Shown piece by piece: positions 25,885 through 35,042 of a DNA stretch of 64,000 nucleotides; the first letter of the stretch is position 1, and every line of letters begins with the position of its first letter. Both the position numbers and the translations under genes were made by a program. The DNA is from Paraburkholderia gardini. GTDB taxonomy: Bacteria > Pseudomonadota > Gammaproteobacteria > Burkholderiales > Burkholderiaceae. The stretch is from assembly GCF_907164575.1 (NCBI RefSeq), contig NZ_CAJQYY010000012.1:1-64000 (forward strand). Direction: 5' to 3'. The notes below the pieces were generated by a model. It saw only the letters and a program-made list of their open reading frames with translations, ran no database searches and was not told the origin of the DNA.

Positions 25885-26541
25885 ATGGCCACACTGGAAC
25901 AGATCCAGGCGCGACTGAAAAAACTCCAGGCGCAAGCCGATGCGCTTATCGCGCGCAAGACACAAGTAGCGGTAAACCAGATTCGTGAACTGATGCTCAA
26001 GCATGGTCTGACGACAGCGGATATCGAAGCGAAAGCAAAAGCACGACGTGAGGCAAATGCTTTAAGCGGTCGTTCGGCGAATGGCAAGGCAAAACCAGTC
26101 GGTGCTGCCAAAGGCAAACTTCCGGCGAAGTATCGCGACCCGAAAACAGGTGCTACATGGAGTGGCCACGCACGTCCGCCAGTCTGGATCAAGAACGTCA
26201 AGGACCGCACGAAGTTTCTGATCGATGCGGCGGCGGAATCGGCCGCTGCGGTATCGGGTGCCGCCGGGAAAGCGAAGGTCACGGCTAAACGCGGCGCTGC
26301 TGCTAAAAAGACAACGGCAAAGAAGGTCGTTGCAAAGAAAACGGCGGCTGCAAAGAAAGTGACCGTGAAAAAAGCCGCCGGTGTAAAAACGGCAGTAAAG
26401 CGTACTGTCGCGACTGCCGGTAGAAAGGCTGCTGTCAAAAAGACGGCAGCTAAAAAAGGGGCGGCTAAAAAGGCAACAGCGGTGAAGAAGGTCGCGGTCA
26501 AAAAGATCGCTGCTGCTGCGGACACTGTTGCTGCGTCGTAA
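25885..26541 (+). CDS. H-NS family protein with a histone-H1-like Lys/Ala tail
   Basis: Nucleoid protein of 218 residues. Residues 1-55 form the coiled-coil oligomerisation region (EQIQARLKKLQAQADALIAR). Residues ~79-105 are the H-NS DNA-binding motif (PAKYRDPKTGATWSGHARPP, followed by W). From ~120 to the end the chain is Lys, Ala, Val and Thr in AAKK, VKK and AKK units, as in histone H1 and bacterial H1-like proteins. Ordinary H-NS paralogues (such as the one at 36.7 kb) stop near residue 105, so this is a fusion that could add sequence-independent DNA compaction. AGGGAGG lies before the ATG. The gene sits in a lower-GC stretch. Confidence 0.9.
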   Translation: MATLEQIQARLKKLQAQADALIARKTQVAVNQIRELMLKHGLTTADIEAKAKARREANALSGRSANGKAKPVGAAKGKLPAKYRDPKTGATWSGHARPPVWIKNVKDRTKFLIDAAAESAAAVSGAAGKAKVTAKRGAAAKKTTAKKVVAKKTAAAKKVTVKKAAGVKTAVKRTVATAGRKAAVKKTAAKKGAAKKATAVKKVAVKKIAAAADTVAAS

Positions 26542-27122
26542 GTCGTGGATGCGCGTCGTCGGGCGCAAATGGTTCGACGACGCAGTGGACACGGCCAGAA
26601 CCGGAACCGGTTTTGCCGTCGTGCTCGCCATGTTGTTAGCGATCGCCACCTGAAGGCGCCATGATCGCTCGGGTGACTTTAGATTTCGACTGAAAACCTG
26701 ATCCGTTTTTAAAGACGATGTCCATGAATACCGGCTTGGGTATGTAAATCTCGCGATCCGCTTCCGTAAGCCTTGCCTTCGACAGGCGCATAGAATTTCG
26801 CTGCCTTGCGGGTAGCGAATTCATCACCGAACACCATGTGAAGCGCGAGTGCCGCAATGATGCCAGGCACGATCGCGAGCGCCGCCTGGATGAAAGTTCT
26901 GCCGGGCGGCGATCTGGCAATTCTGGCCAGACGATGTTGCTCACTACGCGCCCCGTGGTCCATGTTTGTTTTTCAATGGCTTGTTTTTCAGTGTCCACTC
27001 TCCCGTCATAGGGTCGAGAGCACTGCTCTCCCGTGCGTCTATGATGAAGCAAGAGGATGCGCACGCGCGTTGGCAATCTCTTTTCCGGGTTCGCATAAAA
27101 CCCTCTTCGTGTGGGGGATCGA
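26542..27122. other. Intergenic region, weak small ORFs only
   Basis: About 580 bases. On the minus strand 26709-26963 encodes a possible short protein with one hydrophobic segment (IVPGIIAALALHMVFGDEFA), and the next frame (26636 onward) continues with a plausible tail (ADREIYIPKPVFMDIVFK), which could be a frameshifted small membrane protein. No ribosome site is seen, so I do not call a gene. Two CTTGTTTTTCA-like repeats lie near 26965-26992. Confidence 0.3.
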
Positions 27123-27977
27123 ATGAAGCGCGACGATACAACTGACACAGGTACCGGCATTGAAGCCCGGCAGGACGCTGCTGCCGCATTCTCATCGCTT
27201 GCGTCGCCACTCGTTCACGAGGCAATCGCATGCGCTGCGCTGTTAAGCGAGGGCGCCGAGCCCGAATCGATTCACGGGCTGCGTGTCGTGCTGCGACGCT
27301 TGCGTTCGCTGTGGTGGGCCTACAGGCCGCTCTTCGATAAAGACGTCGTCAGGCAACAGCGTTCGCTGCTCAAATTCCTCGCGACGACTGCCGGCAAAAC
27401 GCGCGACTGGGACATTCTCCTGCAGTTGCTCGAAGAAGAAGTAGAGGCAGAATCCGCCTCTTCGAGCGAGCTAAAAGCGGTGCGTGCACAGGCACTGACC
27501 ATGAGTGTGGAGACACTCGCGAACGCGGGCGTGAAAGACGTGCTGCGCGCAACGCTTTCGGACGCAGCGAAGGCGCTGAACACTGTGCACGAGTGCGTAT
27601 CGCTCCGGAAATTTGGAGACCGTCGGGTCGCGGCGTGCGAAAAGTTACTGCGCAAACGGATGAAGCGCGCTTCATGTGCGAAGAAATCCGACTACGCGTC
27701 GTTGCATGAAGTGCGAAAAGCAGGCAAGACACTGCGCTATCTGCTCGAGCTGTTTGAACCGGTATTGAACGGCGATCATCGCCGGACGCTCAAACGCCTC
27801 ACGAAAATCCAGAAGCGGTTTGGTGCGCTGAACGACGTCGTCGCGAGTGAAGCACTGCTTGAACAGAACGAAAACCTGTTTGAGGACCGCGGCGCCCGGG
27901 ATTCCGTCTTGCGATGGCTGAAGCAGGAGCGCAGGCGGCGCGTGCGGGCCGCGCGCAAGCTGTTGTGCGATGCGTAG
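27123..27977 (+). CDS. CHAD domain protein
   Basis: A 284-residue all-helical, strongly basic protein. Conserved CHAD motifs are IHGLRVVLRRLRSLWW near residue 45, KTRDWDILLQLL near 98, and LHEVRKAGKTLRYLLELFEP near 198. The conserved His and Arg/Lys rows bind polyanions; family members attach to polyphosphate granules. It lacks a fused CYTH domain and no ppk or ppx gene is nearby. Start at the ATG preceded by GGGGGATCGA. Confidence 0.9.
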   Translation: MKRDDTTDTGTGIEARQDAAAAFSSLASPLVHEAIACAALLSEGAEPESIHGLRVVLRRLRSLWWAYRPLFDKDVVRQQRSLLKFLATTAGKTRDWDILLQLLEEEVEAESASSSELKAVRAQALTMSVETLANAGVKDVLRATLSDAAKALNTVHECVSLRKFGDRRVAACEKLLRKRMKRASCAKKSDYASLHEVRKAGKTLRYLLELFEPVLNGDHRRTLKRLTKIQKRFGALNDVVASEALLEQNENLFEDRGARDSVLRWLKQERRRRVRAARKLLCDA

Positions 27978-28123
27978 ATGTGCCGTTGCCGTCGCGCGAT
28001 ACGAACGACGAGGCGATGGATCAACACGTTGAATACCCGTGCGGGTAGAGCGGCATGAAGCGCACGACACGCGCAACACCAACGACCCGTCACGCGGCGG
28101 CGACTGTTTCGCTGCCGTTAAAG

Positions 28124-28155
28124 TACGAATGGCCCGCGAGGGCGGGCCATTCGTA
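28124..28155. terminator. Hairpin between convergent CHAD and cold-shock genes
   Basis: Perfect 14-bp stem TACGAATGGCCCGC / GCGGGCCATTCGTA with loop GAGG. It lies 27 bases beyond the cold-shock stop and ~150 bases after the CHAD stop. T tracts are short on both sides (CTTTAA on the minus strand), so termination of the minus-strand cold-shock mRNA is more likely. Confidence 0.7.
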
Positions 28156-28181
28156 GTCGCAAAACCGACTTGTCCAGCTGC

Positions 28182-28385
28182 TTACAGCGGCTGGATGTTG
28201 GCGGCTTGCTTGCCCTTCGGTCCTTGCTTCACTTCGAAGCTAACCTTCTGATTTTCTTGCAGCGACTTGAAGCCGCTACCTTGAACTTCAGAAAAGTGTG
28301 CGAACAGATCTTCGCCGCCGTCATCCGGCGTGATGAATCCGAAACCCTTCGCATCGTTGAACCACTTCACGGTACCAGTTGCCAT
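28182..28385 (-). CDS. Cold-shock protein, CspA family
   Basis: A 67-residue single-stranded nucleic-acid-binding protein. RNP1 (KGFGFITP) and RNP2-like (DLFAHF) motifs are intact and the length is standard. It acts as an RNA chaperone. The ~220-base gap upstream is shared with the divergent hypothetical gene and is long enough for the extended 5' leader usual for csp mRNAs. Confidence 0.97.
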   Translation of the reverse strand: MATGTVKWFNDAKGFGFITPDDGGEDLFAHFSEVQGSGFKSLQENQKVSFEVKQGPKGKQAANIQPL

Positions 28386-28607
28386 TTTTAATCCAGTAAA
28401 AGTTGTGTTCCATCGCGGCCGCCGTATTTCTGGATCGGCAGACGCGAAGTTAGAGTTGTACCACGCCTTTATGAAAACCGCCTATCAGCAAGTACACGGG
28501 GTAACGATTTTTTGCGATATTCGCGCATTCTTTTGGTGCGCCCGGGTGGTCACAAATCGTTGCCGATAGTGACCAGGGTAAACTGGACCCACACATCCAG
28601 GAACTCC

Positions 28608-28880
28608 ATGACACATTATTTGCAAGATGAATTGACTGCCTTTTGGCGCCGGCTCACCCCTTATTTCGTAATTCTTGAGTCAAATCAACAGGATGGAACC
28701 GATCCCATCGGCCGCGTGACGATCGATACCGACGACCATCAGGCCTTCGCGCTTCACACCACCGACGTCAAACCGGCAGGCGATACATCGGAAAATCCGA
28801 CCGGGCAGAGTGCGACCTACACCCGTTTCAAGCTCGCGGGCGCTGAATGGGGTCCGTGGCAGCGGGAAACCTGGCAGTAA
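28608..28880 (+). CDS. Small hypothetical protein
   Basis: A 90-residue soluble acidic protein, start supported by AGGAACTCC before ATG. Trp/Tyr-rich segments lie at both ends (AFWRRLTPYF; AEWGPWQRETWQ), with IDTDDHQAFALHTTDV between. No recognised domain. Length and composition are typical of Burkholderiaceae-restricted small proteins. Confidence 0.7.
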   Translation: MTHYLQDELTAFWRRLTPYFVILESNQQDGTDPIGRVTIDTDDHQAFALHTTDVKPAGDTSENPTGQSATYTRFKLAGAEWGPWQRETWQ

Positions 28881-28985
28881 CGCGGTAAAAGGGACGTCAC
28901 CGTCCCTGTCTCTTTCGCCAGCGGTGCGACAGCGGGCCTTGAGGTCGCTGGATGGCCGCCCGGCACAGCAATCCAGAAGCCTGTC

Positions 28986-29246
28986 ATGCCCAACTTCAGA
29001 TTTATCCCCAGTATGCCCGCCACGTCGGAAGACGATTTCGACGTCTTCGCCGCGACGAAACTCGCCGGCTATCTCCGGTTCTACGGGGTTTTGCGGGTGG
29101 TTCGAAAGACGGATGGGAAAGTGTTGTTTCCCTTCGACGGTGCGCCGGAATTCGGCCCTTTCGCGACGAAAAACGAGGCGCTGGCGGCCGCCCAGGTGCA
29201 GGGCGAGCAGATCGTCGCCGGCGACCTGGCGCACCCGGAGCTGTAG
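28986..29246 (+). CDS. Small protein resembling the DUF6723 family
   Basis: An 86-residue soluble protein with a compact pattern (YGVLRVVRKTDGKVLFPFDG, then GPFATKNEALAAAQ). I associate this with a small Burkholderiaceae family annotated DUF6723, from memory and not checked. The start has only a weak ribosome site. Function unknown. Confidence 0.7.
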   Translation: MPNFRFIPSMPATSEDDFDVFAATKLAGYLRFYGVLRVVRKTDGKVLFPFDGAPEFGPFATKNEALAAAQVQGEQIVAGDLAHPEL

Positions 29247-29335
29247 GCGTTCAAGCCTTTCAGGTCCGTCACCAGAGCGCCGGCAAGCGGGTCGGCGGCG
29301 CGTTGCGCGTCTACCGGCCCGCCCGCCAGCCAGAA

Positions 29336-30736
29336 TCAGACGATCCCGGTCGTGTAGTACACCGTGATCACGAAGAACACCGCCAGCGTCTTGATGACGG
29401 TGACCGCAAAGATATCCCGATACGATTGACGGTGCGTGAGGCCGGTTACCGCGAGCAGCGTGATCACGGCGCCGTTGTGCGGCAGCGTGTCCATGCCGCC
29501 GCTGGCCATGGCGACCACGCGGTGCAGCACTTCCATCGGGATGTGCGCGGCTTCCGCGCCCTTGATGAACAGATCCGACATCGCGGCCAGCGCGATGCTC
29601 ATGCCGCCGGACGCCGATCCGGTAATCCCCGCCAGTGAGCTGACCGACACCGCCGCGTTGACGAGCGGATTCGGAATGCTCTTGAGCGCGTCGCTGACCA
29701 CGAGGAACCCCGGCAGCGCGGCGATCACGCCGCCAAAACCGTATTCCGAGGCCGTATTCAGCGAAGCCAGCAACGCGCCGCCCACGGCAGCCTTGGTGCC
29801 GGTCGCGAAACGCTCGCGCACGCGGCCGAACGCCGTCAGCATGACGAGCAGGATGCCCAGCAGCAGCGCGCCTTCCACCGACCAGATCGCGACCACGGCT
29901 TTCACCGATGTCGTCACCGGCGCGTGCACGCCCGGCAGGATTTCCGGCGCGACGGTGTAGCTTGCGCCATACCATTCGGGAATCATGCGCGTCAGCATGA
30001 AGTTCGCGACGCCCACGAGGACGAGCGGCGCGACGGCCAGCAGCGGATGCGGCAGCGCCTTCGATTCGACACGTTCCGGCTCGTTCACGAGTTCGGTGCC
30101 GTAGCCTTCGCCCGTTGCCATCGCCGCACGGCGACGCCATTCCAGATACGTGAGCCCGACCACGATGATGAAGACCGAGCCGATCACGCCGAGCCACGGC
30201 GCGGCCCACGAGGTGGTCTTGAAGAACGTCGTCGGGATGATGTTCTGGATCTGCGGCGTGCCCGGCAGCGAATCCATCGTGAACGAGAAGGCGCCCAGCG
30301 CGATCGCACCCGGCATCAAGCGCTTCGGGATGTTGCTCTGGCGATACAGTTCAGCGGCGAACGGGTACACCGCGAACACGACCACGAAGAGCGAAACGCC
30401 TCCGTATGTGAGCAGCGCGCACACCGCAACGATCACCGCATTCGCCCGCGAACGGCCGATGTAGCGAATCGCGGCGGCAACGATCGATTCGGAGAAGCCC
30501 GACAGCTCGATCACCTTGCCGAACACGGCGCCGAGCAGAAACACAGGGAAGTAGAGCTTGACGAAGCCGACCATCTTTTCCATGAAGATGCCGGAAAAAA
30601 CCGGCGCGACGGCGGCCGGGTCGGTCAGCAGCACGGCGCCAAGCGCGGCAATCGGCGCGACGAGGATCACGCTGTAGCCGCGATAGGCGGCGAACATCAG
30701 AAACGCCAGTGCGGCGAGGACGATGACAAAGGACAT
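29336..30736 (-). CDS. GntP family permease
   Basis: Inner-membrane H+ symporter of 466 residues with ~12 hydrophobic segments. Family-typical stretches are YFPVFLLGAVFGKVIELSG, TMDSLPGTPQIQN, SEYGFGGVIAALPGF and GGMDTLPHNGAVITLL. GntP members carry gluconate-type sugar acids, and a branch in beta-proteobacteria carries 3-hydroxybutyrate or citrate-like acids; this sequence does not decide. The start is fixed by GGAGACTTA. A sigma-54 promoter lies upstream and a divergent sigma-54 activator is adjacent, so expression is almost certainly substrate-induced through that activator. Confidence 0.9.
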   Translation of the reverse strand: MSFVIVLAALAFLMFAAYRGYSVILVAPIAALGAVLLTDPAAVAPVFSGIFMEKMVGFVKLYFPVFLLGAVFGKVIELSGFSESIVAAAIRYIGRSRANAVIVAVCALLTYGGVSLFVVVFAVYPFAAELYRQSNIPKRLMPGAIALGAFSFTMDSLPGTPQIQNIIPTTFFKTTSWAAPWLGVIGSVFIIVVGLTYLEWRRRAAMATGEGYGTELVNEPERVESKALPHPLLAVAPLVLVGVANFMLTRMIPEWYGASYTVAPEILPGVHAPVTTSVKAVVAIWSVEGALLLGILLVMLTAFGRVRERFATGTKAAVGGALLASLNTASEYGFGGVIAALPGFLVVSDALKSIPNPLVNAAVSVSSLAGITGSASGGMSIALAAMSDLFIKGAEAAHIPMEVLHRVVAMASGGMDTLPHNGAVITLLAVTGLTHRQSYRDIFAVTVIKTLAVFFVITVYYTTGIV

Positions 30737-30815
30737 TAAGTCTCCAGAACTGGTTTGTTGTGCGCACGCGCGTCGACGGCCTGACCGTGGACGCAACGAG
30801 CCGGCGCTCGCGTAC

Positions 30816-30830
30816 GCAGCTTCCGTGCCA
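30816..30830 (-). promoter_or_regulatory. Sigma-54 promoter of the GntP permease gene
   Basis: On the minus strand TGGCACG-GAAG-CTGC: a perfect -24 element (TGGCACG), four-base spacer and a -12 element keeping the essential GC (consensus TTGC). It points to the permease gene with ~80 bases to its ATG. The divergent gene encodes a sigma-54-dependent activator. Confidence 0.75.
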
Positions 30831-31015
30831 ATCGCCGCCAGACGGCGTCGGAGTGGGGGTGCCAGGTACGTGAGCGGCCCGCTGTCCAGCGCGCGGCGCG
30901 ACCGATTGTACATAAAGTCTCGAATTGGAGATTGAAAGCTGCAATCCCGGGCGCCTGAAACATGGCAATATCAAGACAGACGGCCTTGCTGGCGATCTCG
31001 ACGTTGAGATAAGCT

Positions 31016-31031
31016 GTCTACATATGTAGAC
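31016..31031. promoter_or_regulatory. 16-bp palindrome before the sigma-54 activator gene
   Basis: GTCTACATATGTAGAC is perfectly palindromic, 40 bases before the activator's ATG and ~185 bases upstream of the permease -24 element, a normal distance for an enhancer site. It could be the activator's own binding site and also mediate autoregulation. Confidence 0.55.
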
Positions 31032-31070
31032 GGCGGCGCACATAAAACGATAGTGGGAGACAGCGACATC

Positions 31071-32543
31071 ATGATGAACGACTGGGCAGGCCTGCCTGAT
31101 AACTACAGCGATGTATTGCGAAGGGCGATGGATTCGCTCTTTCGCACGTTCGAGAATTTCAGCGAAGGGACCTTTATCGTCGACGCCGATGCGCGCGTCG
31201 TCTGGATCAACAAGCGTTACGCGGCGCGTTTCGGATTCTCCGATCCACAGCAGGCCATTGGCCGCGATTGCGAAGCGGTGATTCCGAACAGCCTGATGCG
31301 CGACGTCGTCGCGACGGGCAAGCCGATCCTGCTCGATATCCTTGAAACCGACCGCGAGCCGCTCGTCGTCACCCGTCTGCCGCTGAAGGACGACGCGGGC
31401 GCGACAGTCGGCGCTGTCGGGTTTGCGCTCTTCGACGAACTCAAGGCGCTCACGCCGCTCTTTTCGCATTACTCGCGCGTCCAGCAGGAACTGATCGCGA
31501 CGCGTCAGTCGCTCGCGCAGGCGCGGCGGGCGAAATATACGTTCGCGAGTTTCGTCGGCACGAGTGCGGCGAGCCTCGAAGTCAAGCGCCAGGCGCGGCG
31601 CGCGGCGCAGGTCGAGTCGCCGGTGCTGCTGCTCGGCGAGACAGGCACCGGCAAGGAATTGCTGGCGCATGCGATTCACGGCGCTTCCGCGCGGGCGAAC
31701 AAACCGCTGGTGACAGTGAACGTCGCGGCGATCCCGGATACGCTGCTCGAAGTCGAGTTCTTTGGCGCGGCGGCGGGCGCCTACACGGGCGCCGACCGCA
31801 AGGGCCGCGTCGGCAAGTTCGAACTCGCCGACGGCGGCACGCTCTTTCTCGATGAAATCGGCGACATGCCGCTACCCCTGCAGGGCAAGCTGCTGCGTGT
31901 GCTGCAAGACAAGGAGTTCGAGCCGCTCGGCTCGAACCGGATCGTGCGTGCGGACGTACGGATCATCGCGGCGACCTCGGCGGACCTGCCGGCGCTCGTC
32001 GCCGCCGGACGCTTTCGCGCGGACCTCTTTTACCGGCTCAACGTGCTGACGATCCACGCGCCGCCGCTGCGCGAACGCGTGTCGGATATCGAAGCGCTGG
32101 CGTACGCGATACTCGAGGATCTGTCGTTGAACGTGCCGGGCGCGCATTTCGAGGTGCAGGACGACGCGTTGCGCCTGTTGTCCGCATACGCTTGGCCGGG
32201 CAACGTGCGGGAACTGCACAACACGCTGGAGCGCGCGGTGATGCTGTCGGACAGCGAGCGCATCGACGCCCGGGCGCTGGCGCCGTTCCTCGGGCCGGCG
32301 CGCGCGCCCGTCGCGGCACGCGAAGCGGGCATCGACGTCACGGGCGCGGCCGGCTCCGGTTCCACGACCGCGACGGATGCCGGACACGAAACCTGGACCG
32401 GCGCGATGGCCGCGTTCGAGCGACGGTTCCTGAGCGACGCGCTGCGTGCCAGCGGCGGCCGCGTGACGGAAACCGCGACGCGTATCGGTATGGGACGGGC
32501 GACGCTCTACAAGAAGATCGCCGCTTACGGTATCGAGGTGTGA
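31071..32543 (+). CDS. Sigma-54-dependent transcriptional activator with PAS sensor domain
   Basis: Enhancer-binding protein of 490 residues. An N-terminal PAS domain (~25-120, [20 protein letters not shown]) is followed by an AAA+ domain with Walker A GETGTGKE (~189-196), the sigma-54 contact loop as GAYTGA (~236-241, variant of GAFTGA), Walker [13 protein letters not shown], and [17 protein letters not shown]. The C-terminus is a Fis-type helix-turn-helix ([21 protein letters not shown]). A two-residue insertion widens the segment before the loop ([12 protein letters not shown]). It is divergent from the GntP permease and very probably its activator, sensing the permease substrate. Confidence 0.93.
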   Translation: MMNDWAGLPDNYSDVLRRAMDSLFRTFENFSEGTFIVDADARVVWINKRYAARFGFSDPQQAIGRDCEAVIPNSLMRDVVATGKPILLDILETDREPLVVTRLPLKDDAGATVGAVGFALFDELKALTPLFSHYSRVQQELIATRQSLAQARRAKYTFASFVGTSAASLEVKRQARRAAQVESPVLLLGETGTGKELLAHAIHGASARANKPLVTVNVAAIPDTLLEVEFFGAAAGAYTGADRKGRVGKFELADGGTLFLDEIGDMPLPLQGKLLRVLQDKEFEPLGSNRIVRADVRIIAATSADLPALVAAGRFRADLFYRLNVLTIHAPPLRERVSDIEALAYAILEDLSLNVPGAHFEVQDDALRLLSAYAWPGNVRELHNTLERAVMLSDSERIDARALAPFLGPARAPVAAREAGIDVTGAAGSGSTTATDAGHETWTGAMAAFERRFLSDALRASGGRVTETATRIGMGRATLYKKIAAYGIEV

Positions 32544-32544
32544 C

Positions 32545-33105
32545 ATGAATCACGGGCGATTCGCCGTGATGCTGCTCGCGACGGGCATCGCGTTCCACGC
32601 ACAGTACACGTCCGCGCAGATGGCTTCCACGGCTCCGGCCGCGTCGGCTGTATCGGGTGCGGGCGCATCGGCGGTCGAGCGCAAGAACTGGTACAACGAC
32701 CCGTTTTTCGCGCTGTCGCACGCGGTGGCGGACTGTCCGGTGCCACTCGGTCCGCTAATGACGAGGGCGCAGATGGAAGACGACGCGCACTATCGCGTCG
32801 AGCGCGGCACGACGTGCTGGCTCGCGCACAAATGCACGAAGCCCAACTCCTATATGTACGACCCGGACATCGCCGCTGCGATTCGCGCGCGGTTCGCCCA
32901 GCCGGAAGAGCTCGCCGGCACGAGTATCTGGATCACGGTGCAGCGTCGCTTCGTCTATGCGGAAGGCTGCGCGCCGGCATCGTTCGATGCAGCCGCATTG
33001 CAGAAGCGTCTGGAAGCGATTCCCGACGTCGAGCAGGTGTTCATGCGCGTGACGCCCACGCCGGGCGGCCCGCTGCCCTACAAGACGCTTGCGGCGCCCG
33101 ACTGA
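32545..33105 (+). CDS. Secreted protein, possibly BON-like
   Basis: A 186-residue precursor with signal peptide (FAVMLLATGIAFHAQYTSA). The mature protein has an Ala/Ser-rich start, then NWYNDPFFALSHAVADCPVPLGPLMTRAQMEDDAHYR. Two Cys pairs probably form disulfides (GTTCWLAHKC; EGCAPA). The C-terminal 60 residues (TSIWITVQRRFVYAEGCAP, LQKRLEAIPDVEQVFMRV) look like a BON-type alpha/beta unit. It begins one base after the activator's stop, so it may be co-transcribed, though no link in function is evident. Confidence 0.75.
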   Translation: MNHGRFAVMLLATGIAFHAQYTSAQMASTAPAASAVSGAGASAVERKNWYNDPFFALSHAVADCPVPLGPLMTRAQMEDDAHYRVERGTTCWLAHKCTKPNSYMYDPDIAAAIRARFAQPEELAGTSIWITVQRRFVYAEGCAPASFDAAALQKRLEAIPDVEQVFMRVTPTPGGPLPYKTLAAPD

Positions 33106-33172
33106 CGCAGCGCCGCGGCCGCGTGGCAAAATCGCGGGATCGGCAGAAAAAGAGATCAACCGGGGTTTTTCA

Positions 33173-33466
33173 ATGAAACGCAATCGTCCGTTCCGCGCGC
33201 AACCGCGCTTCGCCGCACGCGCCCTGTCTGCCGCCGCTGCCGCGTGCGCGGGCATGGCACTCGCCGCGCTGGCCGGCTGCAGCAGCGCGCCGCCGCTGTT
33301 TTCTCCCGATGGTCTGCCCACCACGCAGGTCCAGTGTTCCGCGGCCGGCGGCGATGGCTGCGAGCAGCAGGCGCGCGGCATGTGCGGCGGCCCGTTCGAG
33401 ATCGTGCGCCAGACAACCGTCGACGGCGTGCGCAACCTGATTTTCGCATGCAGGAAGGCGAGCTGA
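33173..33466 (+). CDS. Small lipoprotein with conserved cysteines
   Basis: A 97-residue precursor; the lipobox is LAGC after a long Ala-rich hydrophobic segment. The mature ~60 residues contain four Cys (VQCSAAGGDGCEQQARGMCGG; FACRKAS), probably two disulfides, and an ending NLIFACRKAS seen in many small outer-membrane lipoproteins. The ORF extends to 33089 but the signal begins at MKRNRPF. Function unknown. Confidence 0.75.
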   Translation: MKRNRPFRAQPRFAARALSAAAAACAGMALAALAGCSSAPPLFSPDGLPTTQVQCSAAGGDGCEQQARGMCGGPFEIVRQTTVDGVRNLIFACRKAS

Positions 33467-33505
33467 ATCTGGCCTCAGCCGGCTCACCGCAATGAACCGG
33501 CTTTC

Positions 33506-34672
33506 CTACTGGCCGCCGCCGTTTCCAGGTAAATGCAGCAGTAGCCGGACCAGATCGGGCTGCCGGTTCGTCGCTGTCTTCTGATAGATCGCCTGCAACT
33601 GCTTGCGCACCGTGTCGTGCTGTACGCCGATGCGCGCGGCGATTTCCTTCGGCGACATGCCTTCCGCCAGAAAATGCGCGACGCGGCACTCGGCAGGCGT
33701 CAGATCGAACGCGGCGGCGAGCAGGTCTTCGTCGACGGGCGGCGCCGACGGCGGGTGATAGAAAATCAGCATCACGATTGCCCGCAGCCCGAACACGGCC
33801 GACACTTCGCCCGGCGCGATCAGGTTATAGAACGCGTAGAGCGTGTCCTGCGGGAATGGGCTCGTGCTGTCCTGAATGCGCATCACGCGATAGCGCGCCG
33901 CATCCGCGTGCACGTCGGCGTTGGCGACGCGCAGATGCGCTTCGGTCGCCGCGCAGTCTTCCAGAAAGCGTTGCTGGAACGGCGCGGGCAGCGTCACCTT
34001 GCGATTGTTCGTGCGCACCATCATCGTGGTCTGCAGCAGGCGCTCGGCCGCGCCGTTGAGCCGGAGCACGTCGCCTTCCGTGCTCGCGAGAATGACCGGC
34101 TGACGCCAGCGGTTGACGAGCGCATGCCCAACCAGCGCGTCCGTCGAAAACACAAAGCGCTGTACCTGAAATTTGACCGCGCGGGCGAGATGCGGCGTCA
34201 GGCGTTCGAGTATCGCTATCGCGTCCAGAGCGAATGGACCCTGGTCAATGGTTCTCAGACATGCGAAAAAAACGGTAACCGTTTCATCGTCGACGAGTTT
34301 TACGCACGACGCATAACGACGTCCGCCTGGTAAAAGGAATTCCTGAAAGAACCGGTTATTACGGACAAATTCTTCGTCAAAATGCTCGTGACAATGTAAC
34401 CACTTGAGTACCGGTTGAGACCACAGCATCGAAAGCCGCGGATCAATGTGGTGATAACGACGGATGTAACCGAGTTCACGGCCTGGAAGCAGATTGAAAC
34501 CGTCGCTAAATGAAAGCGCATTGTGCTTTTTATCGAAACCAACGAGATGAATGGTTTTCGCGTCAATGAGTTCGGCAAGCTCTGCGTAAAGTACCTGCCA
34601 GGTTTCTGAAGCCGTGACGGTGTCATATATCCGGTGTACCAGCCGGTCATACCGTTCTTCGTCCCGTTCCAC
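33506..34672 (-). CDS. LuxR family transcriptional regulator
   Basis: A 388-residue regulator with a C-terminal LuxR-type helix-turn-helix (LTPAECRVAHFLAEGMSPKEIAARIGV, HDTVRKQLQAIYQK, ~325-375). The N-terminal ~300 residues form a sensor region of PAS/GAF-like appearance (ELIDAKTIHLVGFDKKHNAL; VILASTEGDVLRLNGAAERLL) without an autoinducer-binding domain. The start appears to be GTG after GGGGGCGCA. The 5' part of the gene (34240-34660) is clearly AT-richer than the 3' part. Convergent with the lipoprotein gene. Confidence 0.88.
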   Translation of the reverse strand: MERDEERYDRLVHRIYDTVTASETWQVLYAELAELIDAKTIHLVGFDKKHNALSFSDGFNLLPGRELGYIRRYHHIDPRLSMLWSQPVLKWLHCHEHFDEEFVRNNRFFQEFLLPGGRRYASCVKLVDDETVTVFFACLRTIDQGPFALDAIAILERLTPHLARAVKFQVQRFVFSTDALVGHALVNRWRQPVILASTEGDVLRLNGAAERLLQTTMMVRTNNRKVTLPAPFQQRFLEDCAATEAHLRVANADVHADAARYRVMRIQDSTSPFPQDTLYAFYNLIAPGEVSAVFGLRAIVMLIFYHPPSAPPVDEDLLAAAFDLTPAECRVAHFLAEGMSPKEIAARIGVQHDTVRKQLQAIYQKTATNRQPDLVRLLLHLPGNGGGQ

Positions 34673-35042
34673 TGCGCCCCCGTGTCGTCGCGGCCCTGGT
34701 GGTCGATGGAAGATTCAACCGGCCGCGCATTTCCGGTCTTTTCCGCAAATGAGGAATATACAGTCCAATTAACCGCCGTTAACCTTGGCAGCCTTTGCGA
34801 CAATCTCGCGCATGCGGTGGTGTTTTTCCGTGCGGCGGCTAACGGATGAATGGAAGATCCCTGTCTTATAGTCTGCACCGATGTTCCGCAGTATTGCCGT
34901 AACATGCGTTTCCTTGCATTTTTCAGACGACGCCGGGCAGAGCGTCGGGAAGCAGGATTTTCCTTTTTCAGGTAAAACGCGTGATTGCGGCACATTTCAA
35001 GCGGAGAGAACAGCATCAGAAACAGCAATTCCGGGGAAAGCA
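34673..35042. other. AT-rich intergenic region
   Basis: About 370 bases of low GC. No supported gene. TTAAC-CGCC-GTTAA (34769-34782) is an inverted repeat placed where a luxR promoter operator could be. The region continues the AT-rich composition of the luxR 5' half. Confidence 0.4.

Noticed and set aside
30893..30906. Minus-strand ORF extension of the GntP permease (59 codons)
   Set aside because: Arg-rich, lies across the sigma-54 promoter, and the ATG at 30736 has a good ribosome site.
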